Notes under the pieces: generated by a model
What the model saw: the letters and a program-made list of their open reading frames with translations, nothing else
Told to the model about the DNA's origin: nothing
Databases searched by the model: none
DNA from: Vibrio neptunius
GTDB taxonomy: Bacteria > Pseudomonadota > Gammaproteobacteria > Enterobacterales > Vibrionaceae
Assembly: GCA_019339365.1 (NCBI GenBank)
Contig: CP079859.1
Span: 3,038,001-3,102,000, forward strand
Reading direction: 5' to 3'
DNA length: 64,000 bases
Made by a program: the position numbers and the translations under genes
Shown: one piece after another, positions 1 through 8,242 of the stretch
Position numbering within the stretch: position 1 is the stretch's first letter
Layout of the letters: every line of letters starts with the position of its first letter

Positions 1-1852
1 AACAAGCGGAAGTAACTATCGAGAGTTTACTGTTAGCTGTGCGCTAACGTCTAATGGCGTCGATCACGTAGACGAGATAGTTCAAGCCATATTTAGCTAC
101 ATCTCTCTCCTGAGCCATGAGGGCTTTGATGAGTGGCGCTATCTTGAAAAGCAGGCAGTATTGGAATCTGCTTTCCGCTTTCAAGAACCTACCAGACCAC
201 TCGACCTAGTGAGTCATTTAGTGGTCAACATGCAGCATTATTCGCCAGACGATACGATCTACGGCGACTTTATGATGAATGAGTATGACGAACCTCTGCT
301 CAAAGACCTACTCCAATATTTAACGCCAGAGAACCTTCGTATTACTCTACTCGCGCAGGGCTTCAAGTATGACAAGCAAGCTCAATGGTACGCTTCCCCC
401 TACTCTGTCACTCCATTTAACTCAGAGAAGCTAGCTTACTACAAAGCCACAAGCGAATTGAGCTTTTGCCTTCCACCAAAGAACCCATTTATTTGTTATG
501 ACTTAGATCCGCAACCCATCGATTCTCAGTCTGACATCCCTGAAGTCATTGAAGATCTTCCAGGCTTCAAATTGTGGCACCTACAAGACCATGAATTCCG
601 CGTCCCTAAAGGAGTCATCTATGTGGCGATTGATAGCCCGCATGCGGTCGCTAATCCGAAAAACATTGTCAAAACACGCTTGTGTGTAGAAATGTTCCTC
701 GATTCGCTGGCTAAAGAGACCTATCAGGCGGAAATTGCCGGTATGGGCTACAACATGTATGCCCATCAAGGTGGCGTAACGTTAACACTGTCAGGTTTCA
801 GCAAGAAGCAGCCTGAGTTGATGAAAATGATCCTCAATCGCTTTGCTAAAAGGGAATTCAGTGCCAAACGCTTTGAGACCATCAAAACTCAGCTAATCAG
901 GAACTGGCGTAACGCCGCACAAGACAAGCCTATTTCGCAGCTGTTCAACGCAATGACCGGGCTGTTGCAACCCAATAACCCACCTTACGTGGAATTGCTG
1001 GAGGCGCTTGAAAACATTCATGTCGAAGAGTTAGCGGACTTCGTTCAGGACATTTTGGCTGAATTGCATGTCGAGATGTTTGTTTATGGAGATTGGAACC
1101 GCACCGACGCCATTCAGTTAGGGACAACTCTTAAAGATGCACTCCGAGTGCACAATCAACAATATGAAGAAGCGCTTCGCCCTCTAATTATGCTTGGCGA
1201 AAATGGTTCTTTTCAACGTTCGGTGGAGTGCAACCAAGACGATTCTGCCATTGTGGTTTATTACCAATGTGATGACATAGAACCCCGACATATTGCACTC
1301 TATTCACTCGCCAACCACCTGATGTCTGCCACTTTCTTTCATGAAATAAGAACCAAACAACAACTGGGTTATATGGTAGGAACAGGGAACTTACCACTCA
1401 ATCGTCATCCGGGTATTGTGCTCTATGTCCAGTCTCCCAATGCCGCCCCTATCGATTTGATTAGCTCTATTGATGAGTTTCTCAATGCGTTCTACATGGT
1501 GCTTCTTGAGCTCAACGAGTACCAATGGCACAGCAGTAAGAAAGGACTATGGAATCAGATAGCCACGCCAGATACAACCTTAAGGAGTCGAGCTCAACGC
1601 CTATGGGTTGCCATCGGCAATAAAGATCACCAATTCAATCAGAAAGAGAGGGTATTAGAGGAACTCAAAACCTTAACACGCGCTGATATGATTCGCTTTG
1701 TGGTCAATGAGCTTAAGCCAAGAACAGCGAACCGCCTGATTATGCATACTCAAGGAAACGCGCATCATGAGTCCGCTCCGCTCCAATTAGGTTTGGAAAT
1801 TGGCTCAATTGAAGAATTTCAATTGAGACCAAAGGACATCGATTTAGGCTGA
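1..1852 (+). CDS. Insulinase-family (M16) zinc metalloprotease, C-terminal part
   Basis: The reading frame is open from base 2, so the gene starts outside the window and about 616 C-terminal residues are visible. Pitrilysin/insulysin proteases (M16) are usually about 900 residues with a catalytic HxxEH in the N-terminal domain, which is not visible here. The visible part matches the inactive C-terminal half, including the RTKQQLGY segment near 1348-1371 that corresponds to the conserved RTxxQLGY of this family. Such proteases degrade small peptides. A gene of this family lies beside argS in other vibrios, which supports the call. The last 9 bases overlap the convergent yecM gene. The TTG at 161 is not a credible start because coding continues upstream of it. 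Confidence 0.85.
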   Translation, partial: TSGSNYREFTVSCALTSNGVDHVDEIVQAIFSYISLLSHEGFDEWRYLEKQAVLESAFRFQEPTRPLDLVSHLVVNMQHYSPDDTIYGDFMMNEYDEPLLKDLLQYLTPENLRITLLAQGFKYDKQAQWYASPYSVTPFNSEKLAYYKATSELSFCLPPKNPFICYDLDPQPIDSQSDIPEVIEDLPGFKLWHLQDHEFRVPKGVIYVAIDSPHAVANPKNIVKTRLCVEMFLDSLAKETYQAEIAGMGYNMYAHQGGVTLTLSGFSKKQPELMKMILNRFAKREFSAKRFETIKTQLIRNWRNAAQDKPISQLFNAMTGLLQPNNPPYVELLEALENIHVEELADFVQDILAELHVEMFVYGDWNRTDAIQLGTTLKDALRVHNQQYEEALRPLIMLGENGSFQRSVECNQDDSAIVVYYQCDDIEPRHIALYSLANHLMSATFFHEIRTKQQLGYMVGTGNLPLNRHPGIVLYVQSPNAAPIDLISSIDEFLNAFYMVLLELNEYQWHSSKKGLWNQIATPDTTLRSRAQRLWVAIGNKDHQFNQKERVLEELKTLTRADMIRFVVNELKPRTANRLIMHTQGNAHHESAPLQLGLEIGSIEEFQLRPKDIDLG

Positions 1853-2449
1853 TAGCTCCGACTCGACAATCTTTTTCAATGAATGTGGGTGAAGCTTGAT
1901 ACAAACGCCATCGTGCTTAAATGCCACTGTTGGATTGTTGAGACGCTCGCCCTCTCCCTTCGGACTTGATAATTTTACCTTAATTCCCTGCTCTCCCAGC
2001 TGATTCCAGTGCTTGGCAAGTTCTGGCTGTTGTTGCTTGATGCCCTGCAAAAATTCCTCTGCTGTTTCAGCTTGCGAAGGAACAACAAACTCGACATGCT
2101 CCCATGACTGCTGCGGATAGCTTTTCCCCTCGGCTGGATAAGGCAGTTCTAAGCACTCTATGGACCAATTTAATGCCTTCAATGGCTCAGTGAATTCAAT
2201 CACAATGATCGGACGACCATTTATCACCGCATTTGATATTTCACAGCCTTCTTTTAACCATTCTTGATGAGCCAGTTTTGCCAATTCCAAGTCATTGATA
2301 CGTAATGCAATATGATCCGCCTGAAAAGGACGTAAATTAATATGCAGTTTCTCGCTTAAACCTTGAATTTTATGCATAAAATCTTCAATCTTGCCTTTCA
2401 TTTGTGAAGGCATCAATTCAGCATCCAGTAGTCTTTGAGACATTTTCAT
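1844..2449 (-). CDS. yecM: YecM-family VOC-fold protein
   Basis: The 201-residue protein resembles the YecM family, a vicinal-oxygen-chelate (glyoxalase-like) fold with predicted metal binding and no settled function. Likely ligand histidines sit in ADHIALRIND (about residues 45-54), WEHVEFVV and CIKLHPHS near the C-terminus. E. coli yecM also lies next to argS, and here the gene is divergent from argS. The length is close to the roughly 190 residues usual for the family. Two in-frame ATGs (2449 and 2443) could start it and the sequence does not decide between them. Its 3' end overlaps the upstream protease gene by 9 bases. The family call is firm; the biochemical role is unknown. Confidence 0.85.
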   Translation of the reverse strand: MKMSQRLLDAELMPSQMKGKIEDFMHKIQGLSEKLHINLRPFQADHIALRINDLELAKLAHQEWLKEGCEISNAVINGRPIIVIEFTEPLKALNWSIECLELPYPAEGKSYPQQSWEHVEFVVPSQAETAEEFLQGIKQQQPELAKHWNQLGEQGIKVKLSSPKGEGERLNNPTVAFKHDGVCIKLHPHSLKKIVESELSA

Positions 2450-2580
2450 CTATCCAAAACGTTGATTTTTCCGCAATACTAGCAAGAACCTAAGGAAAAG
2501 TAGAAAATTTCCCAGAACACTCCCTATAAGAAAAGCAATAAAGTTGGTATTATATGCGCCAAATTATGAACTCTATAGAG

Positions 2581-2654
2581 ATATGCATTCACTCCACCAG
2601 AGTGGATATTATTCAGTAATAGCGTCTGACGAAGCTGAATAACTCAATGCATAT
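2581..2654 (+). promoter_or_regulatory. Structured argS 5' leader (nested inverted repeats)
   Basis: Upstream of the argS ribosome-binding site, outer arms ATATGCATT (2581-2589) and AATGCATAT (2646-2654) enclose two further hairpins: CACTC/GAGTG at 2590-2604 and ATTCAG/CTGAAT at 2611-2640, the latter with an inner CGT/ACG stem. Together they can fold into a three-way junction ending about 33 bases before the start codon. There is no T-run, so it is not an intrinsic terminator. A regulatory role in argS expression is inference. Confidence 0.5.
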
Positions 2655-2687
2655 CCAACCAATTCCCAAGAATTGAAGGAAGCGCGT

Positions 2688-4421
2688 GTGAATATCCAAG
2701 CACTTATTAACGACAAAGTATCTCAGGCTCTTGAAGCCGCTGGCGCACCTGCAGGCAGCCCTGCAGCCGTTCGTCAATCAGCAAAGCCACAGTTTGGTGA
2801 TTACCAAGCAAACGGTGTGATGGGCGTTGCTAAGAAACTCGGCACAAACCCACGCGAATTTGCTCAAAAAGTATTGGATGTTCTAGACCTTGACGGTATT
2901 GCAAGCAAAACTGAAATTGCAGGCCCTGGTTTTATCAACATCTTCCTGAGCGAAGAATTCCTCGCTAAACAGGCTGAGTCCGCACTATCTGACTCTCGCC
3001 TTGGTGTTGCTGCTGAAGCGCAAAAAACGATCGTTGCTGACTATTCAGCGCCAAACGTTGCTAAAGAAATGCACGTTGGTCACCTGCGTTCAACAATCAT
3101 CGGTGATGCTGTGGTTCGCACTCTCGAATTCCTTGGTCATAAAGTTATCCGTGCCAACCACATCGGTGACTGGGGCACTCAGTTCGGTATGCTTATCGCC
3201 AACCTAGAACGTGTACAGCAAGAGTCTGGTGAAGTTTCAATGGAGCTGGCTGACCTTGAAGCCTTCTACCGCGAGTCGAAAAAGCTTTACGACGAAGATG
3301 AAGAGTTTGCAGTAAAGGCGCGTAACTACGTGGTTAAACTGCAAGGTGGTGATGAATACTGCGCAGAGATGTGGAAGAAACTGGTGGATGTCACCATGAT
3401 CCAAAACCAGCGCAACTATGATCGTCTTAATGTCTCTCTAACTCGCGAAAACGTAATGGGTGAGAGTATGTACAACGACATGCTTCCTGGCATTGTGGCA
3501 GACCTGAAAGAGCAAGGTCTTGCACAAGAAGATGACGGTGCACAAGTTGTATTCCTTGAAGAGTACAAAAACAAAGACGGCGAGCCTATGGGTGTGATCA
3601 TCCAGAAGCGTGACGGCGGCTTCTTGTACACCACTACCGATATCGCTTGTGCGAAATACCGCTACGAAACGCTAGGTGCAGACCGCGTATTGTACTTTAT
3701 AGACTCACGCCAGCATCAACACCTCATGCAAGCATGGACAATCGTTCGTAAAGCAGGCTATGTGCCAGAAGAGGTAACTCTTGAGCACCACGCTTTCGGT
3801 ATGATGCTAGGTAAAGATGGCCGTCCATTTAAGACGCGTGCAGGTGGCACAGTTCGTTTGGCGGACCTACTAGATGAAGCAGAAGAGCGTGCAATCAAAC
3901 TTATCGAGTCTAAGAACCCAGACTTAGAAACGGCTGAAAAGCAAAACATCGCGAACACCGTAGCAATGGCTGCTGTTAAGTACGCAGACCTGTCTAAACA
4001 CCGTACAACTGACTACGTGTTTGACTGGGACAACATGTTAGCATTTGAAGGTAACACAGCGCCCTACATGCAATACGCATACACGCGCGTTGCATCTATC
4101 TTTGCCAAAGCAGGCATCTCTATGGATGAGCTAGCTGGTAACATTCAGATCACCGAAGAGAAAGAGAAATCTCTTATCGCCAAGCTACTTCAATTTGAAG
4201 AAGCCGTGCAGTCTGTTGCTCGTGAAGGTCAACCGCATATCATGTGTAGTTACTTATTCGAACTTGCTGGCCAATTCTCAAGCTTCTATGAAGCATGCCC
4301 AATTCTGAACACAGAAGATGAGTCTGTTAAACAGAGTCGTCTGAAGCTGGCAGCACTGACGGCGAAGACAATTAAGCAAGGTCTTTCTCTGCTAGGTATT
4401 GATACGCTAGAACGTATGTAA
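2688..4421 (+). CDS. argS: Arginyl-tRNA synthetase
   Basis: This class I aminoacyl-tRNA synthetase charges tRNA-Arg with arginine in the cytoplasm. The 577-residue length is normal. The N-terminal tRNA-recognition domain ([11 protein letters not shown]) is followed by the catalytic core with the HIGH-type motif HVGH after SAPNVAKEM. The position of KMSKS is taken by a divergent [15 protein letters not shown] segment, as is common in ArgRS. The C-terminal DALR domain ends in the usual GIDTLERM. The GTG at 2688 is chosen because AAGGAAG lies six bases upstream and homologues begin MNIQ; an upstream in-frame TTG at 2673 is unlikely. It is monocistronic, with an intrinsic terminator just after the stop. 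Confidence 0.97.
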   Translation: MNIQALINDKVSQALEAAGAPAGSPAAVRQSAKPQFGDYQANGVMGVAKKLGTNPREFAQKVLDVLDLDGIASKTEIAGPGFINIFLSEEFLAKQAESALSDSRLGVAAEAQKTIVADYSAPNVAKEMHVGHLRSTIIGDAVVRTLEFLGHKVIRANHIGDWGTQFGMLIANLERVQQESGEVSMELADLEAFYRESKKLYDEDEEFAVKARNYVVKLQGGDEYCAEMWKKLVDVTMIQNQRNYDRLNVSLTRENVMGESMYNDMLPGIVADLKEQGLAQEDDGAQVVFLEEYKNKDGEPMGVIIQKRDGGFLYTTTDIACAKYRYETLGADRVLYFIDSRQHQHLMQAWTIVRKAGYVPEEVTLEHHAFGMMLGKDGRPFKTRAGGTVRLADLLDEAEERAIKLIESKNPDLETAEKQNIANTVAMAAVKYADLSKHRTTDYVFDWDNMLAFEGNTAPYMQYAYTRVASIFAKAGISMDELAGNIQITEEKEKSLIAKLLQFEEAVQSVAREGQPHIMCSYLFELAGQFSSFYEACPILNTEDESVKQSRLKLAALTAKTIKQGLSLLGIDTLERM

Positions 4422-4445
4422 GCTAGGGCTTTAGCGATAGAAAAT

Positions 4446-4480
4446 AAAGGTTGATGTGAAAGCATCAACCTTTTGTTTTT
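4446..4480 (+). terminator. argS intrinsic terminator
   Basis: A perfect 11-bp stem, AAAGGTTGATG/CATCAACCTTT, with a six-base loop is followed by TTTTGTTTTTT. It starts about 25 bases after the argS stop. Confidence 0.9.
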
Positions 4481-4520
4481 TCTGGCGTATACTGGCTAAA
4501 AATACTAATAGGAATGAATC

Positions 4521-4949
4521 ATGAGTTTTGAACTCCACCCACAACTGGTAAAGGATACTAGCGTCATCGGTCACTTTCCTTTGACTATTGCTCTGCTCCA
4601 CAAGGACAACGCTGTTCCTTGGGTCATTCTTGTTCCTAAGCGGGACAACCTCAAAGAACTGCATCACTTACCAATGCAAGAGCAACAACAGTTCTTACTC
4701 GAATCACAAGCAGTAAGCCAAGCATTAGAAGCAACGTTTCGCCCAGATAAACTCAACTTAGGTGCGCTTGGTAATATGGTCCCGCAACTTCATGTCCATC
4801 ACATCGCTCGTTTTAAGGATGACGTTGCTTGGCCGGGGCCCGTATGGGGAAATACTCAAGGGGATTTTCGTTCTGAAGAGGAACAACAAGCGATACTCAG
4901 TAAGATCCAGAATGTCTTATCACTAAGTAGCTTGTTTAAAAAAGCATAA
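4521..4949 (+). CDS. HIT-family nucleotide-binding protein
   Basis: The 142-residue protein has a histidine-triad motif (QLHVHHIARF, near residues 90-99). HIT proteins bind nucleotides and hydrolyse phosphoramidates or dinucleoside polyphosphates; the substrate here cannot be read from sequence. The AVPWVILVPKRDN segment near residue 30 and LNLGALGNMVPQLHVHH fit the short bacterial HIT proteins. The ATG at 4521 is preceded by AATAGGAATG, a reasonable ribosome-binding site. The gene stands alone between two terminators and converges on feoABC. Confidence 0.85.
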   Translation: MSFELHPQLVKDTSVIGHFPLTIALLHKDNAVPWVILVPKRDNLKELHHLPMQEQQQFLLESQAVSQALEATFRPDKLNLGALGNMVPQLHVHHIARFKDDVAWPGPVWGNTQGDFRSEEEQQAILSKIQNVLSLSSLFKKA

Positions 4950-4980
4950 AAAATGCCGCTGTTACTAGCGGCATTTTCTT
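4950..4980. terminator. Shared bidirectional terminator of the HIT gene and feoABC
   Basis: An 11-bp perfect stem, AAAATGCCGCT/AGCGGCATTTT, has a six-base loop and A/T tracts on both sides. It sits exactly between convergent genes, so it can serve both. Confidence 0.88.
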
Positions 4981-5210
4981 TACATGGTCACCGTGAGAGA
5001 TAACTCATCAGCACTATTCGCGGAGTATCTGACCCGGGTCACTTTCTGAGCTTTATTGGTATCGACTAAGCGAGATATCTTCCCTTTTTTGATCCATACC
5101 GCCAGCATGGCATCGACACCGTCTTCACTCATTGAAAATTTCTTCGCGAGTTCTTTCTGGCTAACGCAACCCTGCTGTTCGATGTGCCGTTTCAACTCCT
5201 GTAAGATCAT
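4980..5210 (-). CDS. feoC: FeoC-type small transcriptional regulator
   Basis: This is the last gene of the feo operon and encodes a 76-residue winged-helix protein (MILQELKRHIEQQGCVSQKELAKKF opening, written here in part). FeoC-like proteins bind or stabilise the FeoB transporter. Only one cysteine is visible (residue 15), so the cluster of conserved cysteines that carries an Fe-S centre in enterobacterial FeoC is absent, as in other Vibrio FeoC proteins. Its ATG overlaps the feoB stop by four bases, indicating translational coupling. The identification rests on size, fold-like pattern and position. Confidence 0.85.
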   Translation of the reverse strand: MILQELKRHIEQQGCVSQKELAKKFSMSEDGVDAMLAVWIKKGKISRLVDTNKAQKVTRVRYSANSADELSLTVTM

Positions 5211-7483
5211 GCTGTTTGTGCCTCACCATAATGCATCTGCTTCAGCCCCGCCGCTTTCAACGCGCGATAAGTCGCAAAGGAAACCAAAATGACTCCGGCT
5301 ATCCAGGCTGCACTGTAGATTGGGTGGTCTGTGAAATGCATCGTCTGGTAGTAAAGCACTGCACCGCCGTAAGCAAGACCCATCGTCCATACAGCAATAA
5401 AGCGCGCGAATTTCTGACCAAATTCACGGACATATGCGCCCATAGCCGCGACACACGGTGTGTACAACAAGATGAAAATCAAGTAAGCAAACGCGGCATG
5501 GCCCGAGACGAAATACTGGTTCAGGTTACCAAAAATAGAAGCGTCGACTTCCTGCTCTTCTGCCACAGTAGAACTGTCGGTCAAATCACCCACTTCAATA
5601 CCCAACGGATCGGAATAACTCAATCCAGCTAAGTTTTCCGGTATAGACATGACCGCCTCTTCCAAACTCGCCATGAGATTGAACTCACCTTCTTCTCCTT
5701 CACTTGGTGCGTAAAGGTTGTTCAAAGTTCCCACTACCGCTTCTTTGGCAAAAATGCCTGTGATAATACCCACTGTCGCTGGCCAGTTATCTTCATGAAC
5801 GCCAATCGGTTCAAATACAGGCGTCACCACCTGAGAAACTTTGGACAGTACTGAATTCTCGCTGTCTTCATTGCCAAATGACCCATCAGTACCTACAGAG
5901 TTGAGGAAACTAAGAATCGTCACAACAACAACGATAGTTTTACCTGCCCCAAGCACAAAGCGTTTCAGTTTTTGCCACGTTTTTATCAGTACATTCTGTA
6001 TCGTTGGTAATTCGTAATCAGGCATTTCCATGATTAAGCTGTCGCTTGAGCCCGGATAAAGCGTATGCTTTAGCACCAACCCAGTGAATACAGCCGCAGC
6101 AATCCCCAGTAGGTAAAGAGCAAATACGATATTCTGGCCACTTTCAGGGAAAAACGCGGCAGCAAACAATGCATATACAGGAAGACGAGCACCACAAGAC
6201 ATGAACGGCGCCATTGAAGCAGCAAGTTTGCGTTCACGTTCCTGATCTAACGTTCGTGTTGCCATGATGGCTGGTACGTTACAGCCGAAGCCAAGAACTA
6301 ACGGGACGAAGGCTTTACCCGGTAAACCAATCTTCTGCATCACTTTATCGAGAACAAAAGCAGCACGAGACATATAGCCTGAGCTTTCCAGGATTGCTAA
6401 AAAAAGATACAAGCAAGCAATCACCGGAATAAACGTGGCGACAGTCTGGATACCGCCACCTACGCCATCCGCAATCAATGTCACCAGCCAGACAGGCAAA
6501 TGGTCATCTAACAAGTAGTGTCCGCCATCAACTAGCAAAGCGCCGACACCAATATCAAAGAAGTCGATAAATGCACTGCCGATATTGATAGAGAACATAA
6601 ACATTAGGTACATAACGACAAAGAAAAATGGAACACCAACCCACTTATTGAGAATGACGTTATCCACCTTTTCCGTAAAGCTATGACTAAGCTTGCCTTC
6701 AGTCCGGCGCACTTTTTTGCACTGTTCATGGAGGAAGGTATATTTGGTATCGGCAACCGTAAGATCGATATCTAGGTCTATGTTGTTCTGAACCTTTGCA
6801 ATGTTATCCCTTTCCTCAGACGAGAGATTGTTTAAGACCAACAGATCCTGCTCTAAAGCTCGAATAGAAAGAGCGCGTGCGGATACCTCAGAATGATTAG
6901 CAAAAACAGGTTGGATTTGGTCTATCGCCCGCTCAAATTCTACGTCATAACGAATCTTCAGTTCATTCAGCGCAACGCCTTGAACCACCGCTTTATGTAG
7001 ACGTTCTTTCAGGCGTTGGACCTGATTTTTGTTGTTTGCAGATAACGCATAGACCGGACAGCCCAGCATTTTTTCTAACGCTTTAACATCGATAGTTTGT
7101 CGTTCACGCTTCAATGCATCCATTTTATTCAGCACAACCATCATCGGTCTGCCAAGCTCTCGCAGCTGAAGCGTCATATATAAACTGCGTTCAAGACACG
7201 TCGCATCAACAACGTTAATGATTAAATCCGCTGGGTGCGTTAGTACAGCACGTGAAGCGATCGACTCATCAATGCTGTTGCCATCGTTACCACTATCTAA
7301 TGCGTAGATACCAGGAAGGTCGGTGAGCATAAAATCATCACCAGAATGACTGTAACGACCTGTTTTCTTTTCAACCGTCACACCTGCCCAGTTACCAACT
7401 TGCTGTTTGGCTCCCGTCAGGCCATTAAAAAGTGTTGTTTTACCACTGTTTGGATTACCGACGGTCAGAATTTTGTATTTCAT
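5207..7483 (-). CDS. feoB: Ferrous iron transporter FeoB
   Basis: FeoB is the inner-membrane Fe(II) permease. The 758-residue protein starts with a cytoplasmic G domain: the P-loop GNPNSGKT at residues 9-16, DLPGIY as G3 and NKMD as G4. A GDI-like helical spacer follows (about 170-275). The membrane part has the two Gate domains, marked by PFMSCGARLPVYALF and by the motif LGFGCNVPAIMATR, plus a C-terminal membrane segment. The start overlaps the feoA stop by one base and the 3' end overlaps feoC by four, so feoABC is one transcript. The frame is intact throughout. Confidence 0.97.
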   Translation of the reverse strand: MKYKILTVGNPNSGKTTLFNGLTGAKQQVGNWAGVTVEKKTGRYSHSGDDFMLTDLPGIYALDSGNDGNSIDESIASRAVLTHPADLIINVVDATCLERSLYMTLQLRELGRPMMVVLNKMDALKRERQTIDVKALEKMLGCPVYALSANNKNQVQRLKERLHKAVVQGVALNELKIRYDVEFERAIDQIQPVFANHSEVSARALSIRALEQDLLVLNNLSSEERDNIAKVQNNIDLDIDLTVADTKYTFLHEQCKKVRRTEGKLSHSFTEKVDNVILNKWVGVPFFFVVMYLMFMFSINIGSAFIDFFDIGVGALLVDGGHYLLDDHLPVWLVTLIADGVGGGIQTVATFIPVIACLYLFLAILESSGYMSRAAFVLDKVMQKIGLPGKAFVPLVLGFGCNVPAIMATRTLDQERERKLAASMAPFMSCGARLPVYALFAAAFFPESGQNIVFALYLLGIAAAVFTGLVLKHTLYPGSSDSLIMEMPDYELPTIQNVLIKTWQKLKRFVLGAGKTIVVVVTILSFLNSVGTDGSFGNEDSENSVLSKVSQVVTPVFEPIGVHEDNWPATVGIITGIFAKEAVVGTLNNLYAPSEGEEGEFNLMASLEEAVMSIPENLAGLSYSDPLGIEVGDLTDSSTVAEEQEVDASIFGNLNQYFVSGHAAFAYLIFILLYTPCVAAMGAYVREFGQKFARFIAVWTMGLAYGGAVLYYQTMHFTDHPIYSAAWIAGVILVSFATYRALKAAGLKQMHYGEAQTA

Positions 7484-7710
7484 CAGTTGGCCTCCACATG
7501 AATTGAATTCGCAATATTGGTTCTAACTGCGAGAGATACACCACGAACCTCAACCTGAAGAGGATCACCCATTGGGGCTTTACGGATAAGAGTGACTGGA
7601 GTCTGAGGAAGCAGCCCCATCACCATGAGCTTTTTCCTGACATCATTAGAAAGCTCTGAAAAACCGGTGATCGTTGCTTTTTGCCCTTGAGTTAAATCTG
7701 AAAGTTTCAT
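7483..7710 (-). CDS. feoA: FeoA SH3-like iron transport accessory protein
   Basis: The 75-residue protein is a typical stand-alone FeoA: MKLSDLTQGQ at the start, a central VMGLLPQTPV segment and a C-terminal RGVSLAVR. FeoA is a small cytoplasmic SH3-fold protein needed with FeoB for ferrous uptake. It is the first gene of the operon; the 532-base gene-free region upstream holds the promoter and an AT-rich palindrome resembling a Fur site. Confidence 0.95.
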   Translation of the reverse strand: MKLSDLTQGQKATITGFSELSNDVRKKLMVMGLLPQTPVTLIRKAPMGDPLQVEVRGVSLAVRTNIANSIHVEAN

Positions 7711-7742
7711 AGACAGGCCAATTAAAGATAAAAATGAGAAAT

Positions 7743-7760
7743 ATTATTATTAATAATCTG
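7743..7760 (-). promoter_or_regulatory. Possible Fur operator upstream of feoA
   Basis: The 12-base perfect palindrome ATTATTAATAAT (7746-7757) lies about 36 bases before the feoA start. Its surroundings match the 19-base Fur consensus at roughly 11 positions. feo operons are classically repressed by Fur, so the assignment is plausible. The match is moderate and the region is AT-rich, so chance is a real alternative. Confidence 0.4.
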
Positions 7761-8027
7761 GAATCTTAGCCCGTGTAAATTTTGTAAATCTTGTCTGAAA
7801 TCAAACATTACATTTATGGAACGTTATTTTTGTTCATTTACAACTCGTCAAATCCGTTAAAAGTTATCGATAACGAGTATTTAGTCATCATTTAATTTTG
7901 ACATCATTGGTAATAAATAATAAATAATCAATTAAAATCAATAATTTAGAAAAGATGTCGTTTTTGTCATACAACCTTGGCGTTAATTTTATAAGTAAAA
8001 TAAGTCGATAGTTTTATAGTTAAAAAC

Positions 8028-8155
8028 GTCGACAGGGAAAGCTCCTCAAAGACAAGAAATTCCAGAGGTGGTGCAGCATGCATCACTCCGGCAGCAAGCG
8101 AAGGTGTCATTGGCACCCGTGGTATAGTCACCCCGGCTATACCACGATATTTTTT
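8028..8155 (+). ncRNA. Candidate small RNA of unknown family
   Basis: No rightward gene precedes it, yet the segment ends in a textbook intrinsic terminator. A TATAGT at 8015-8020 could be a -10 element, placing the start near 8028 and giving an RNA of about 128 bases; no good -35 is visible. Inside are possible hairpins: CCTC/GAGG near 8043-8073, a GTG..GCATGC..CAC element, and GGTG/CACC just before the terminator. I do not recognise it as Qrr, Spot 42, RyhB or CsrB. A c-di-GMP-I riboswitch was considered but the core motif is absent. Confidence 0.5.
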
Positions 8156-8156
8156 T
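8118..8156 (+). terminator. Strong rightward intrinsic terminator with no upstream gene
   Basis: A perfect 10-bp stem, CGTGGTATAG/CTATACCACG, has a nine-base loop (8128-8136) and is followed by ATATTTTTTT. On the other strand no T-run follows, so it works rightward and does not serve the leftward regulator gene. Confidence 0.85.
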
Positions 8157-8242
8157 AAAGTACGTCAATCAGTGTGTTCTCAGGTTCTGCAGTACATAGG
8201 CTTCAAGTGTGCCTTTTAAGCTCACTGGACAGCTTAGTCTCA

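Larger units (their letters stand above)
7711..8242. other. 532-base gene-free region between feoA and the AraC-type regulator
   Basis: No coding frame is convincing on either strand. The left part (7711-8020) is very AT-rich and should hold the leftward feoA promoter. The right part (8028-8155) is GC-richer, structured and ends in a strong rightward terminator, so it looks like a separate RNA gene. The final 85 bases before the regulator stop show nothing recognisable. Confidence 0.6.

Noticed and set aside
8028..8110. Class I c-di-GMP riboswitch
   Set aside because: There is weak likeness at ACAGGG and CUCCGG, but the conserved central GACGCAAAGC segment and helix layout are missing, and no downstream gene lies in the right direction.
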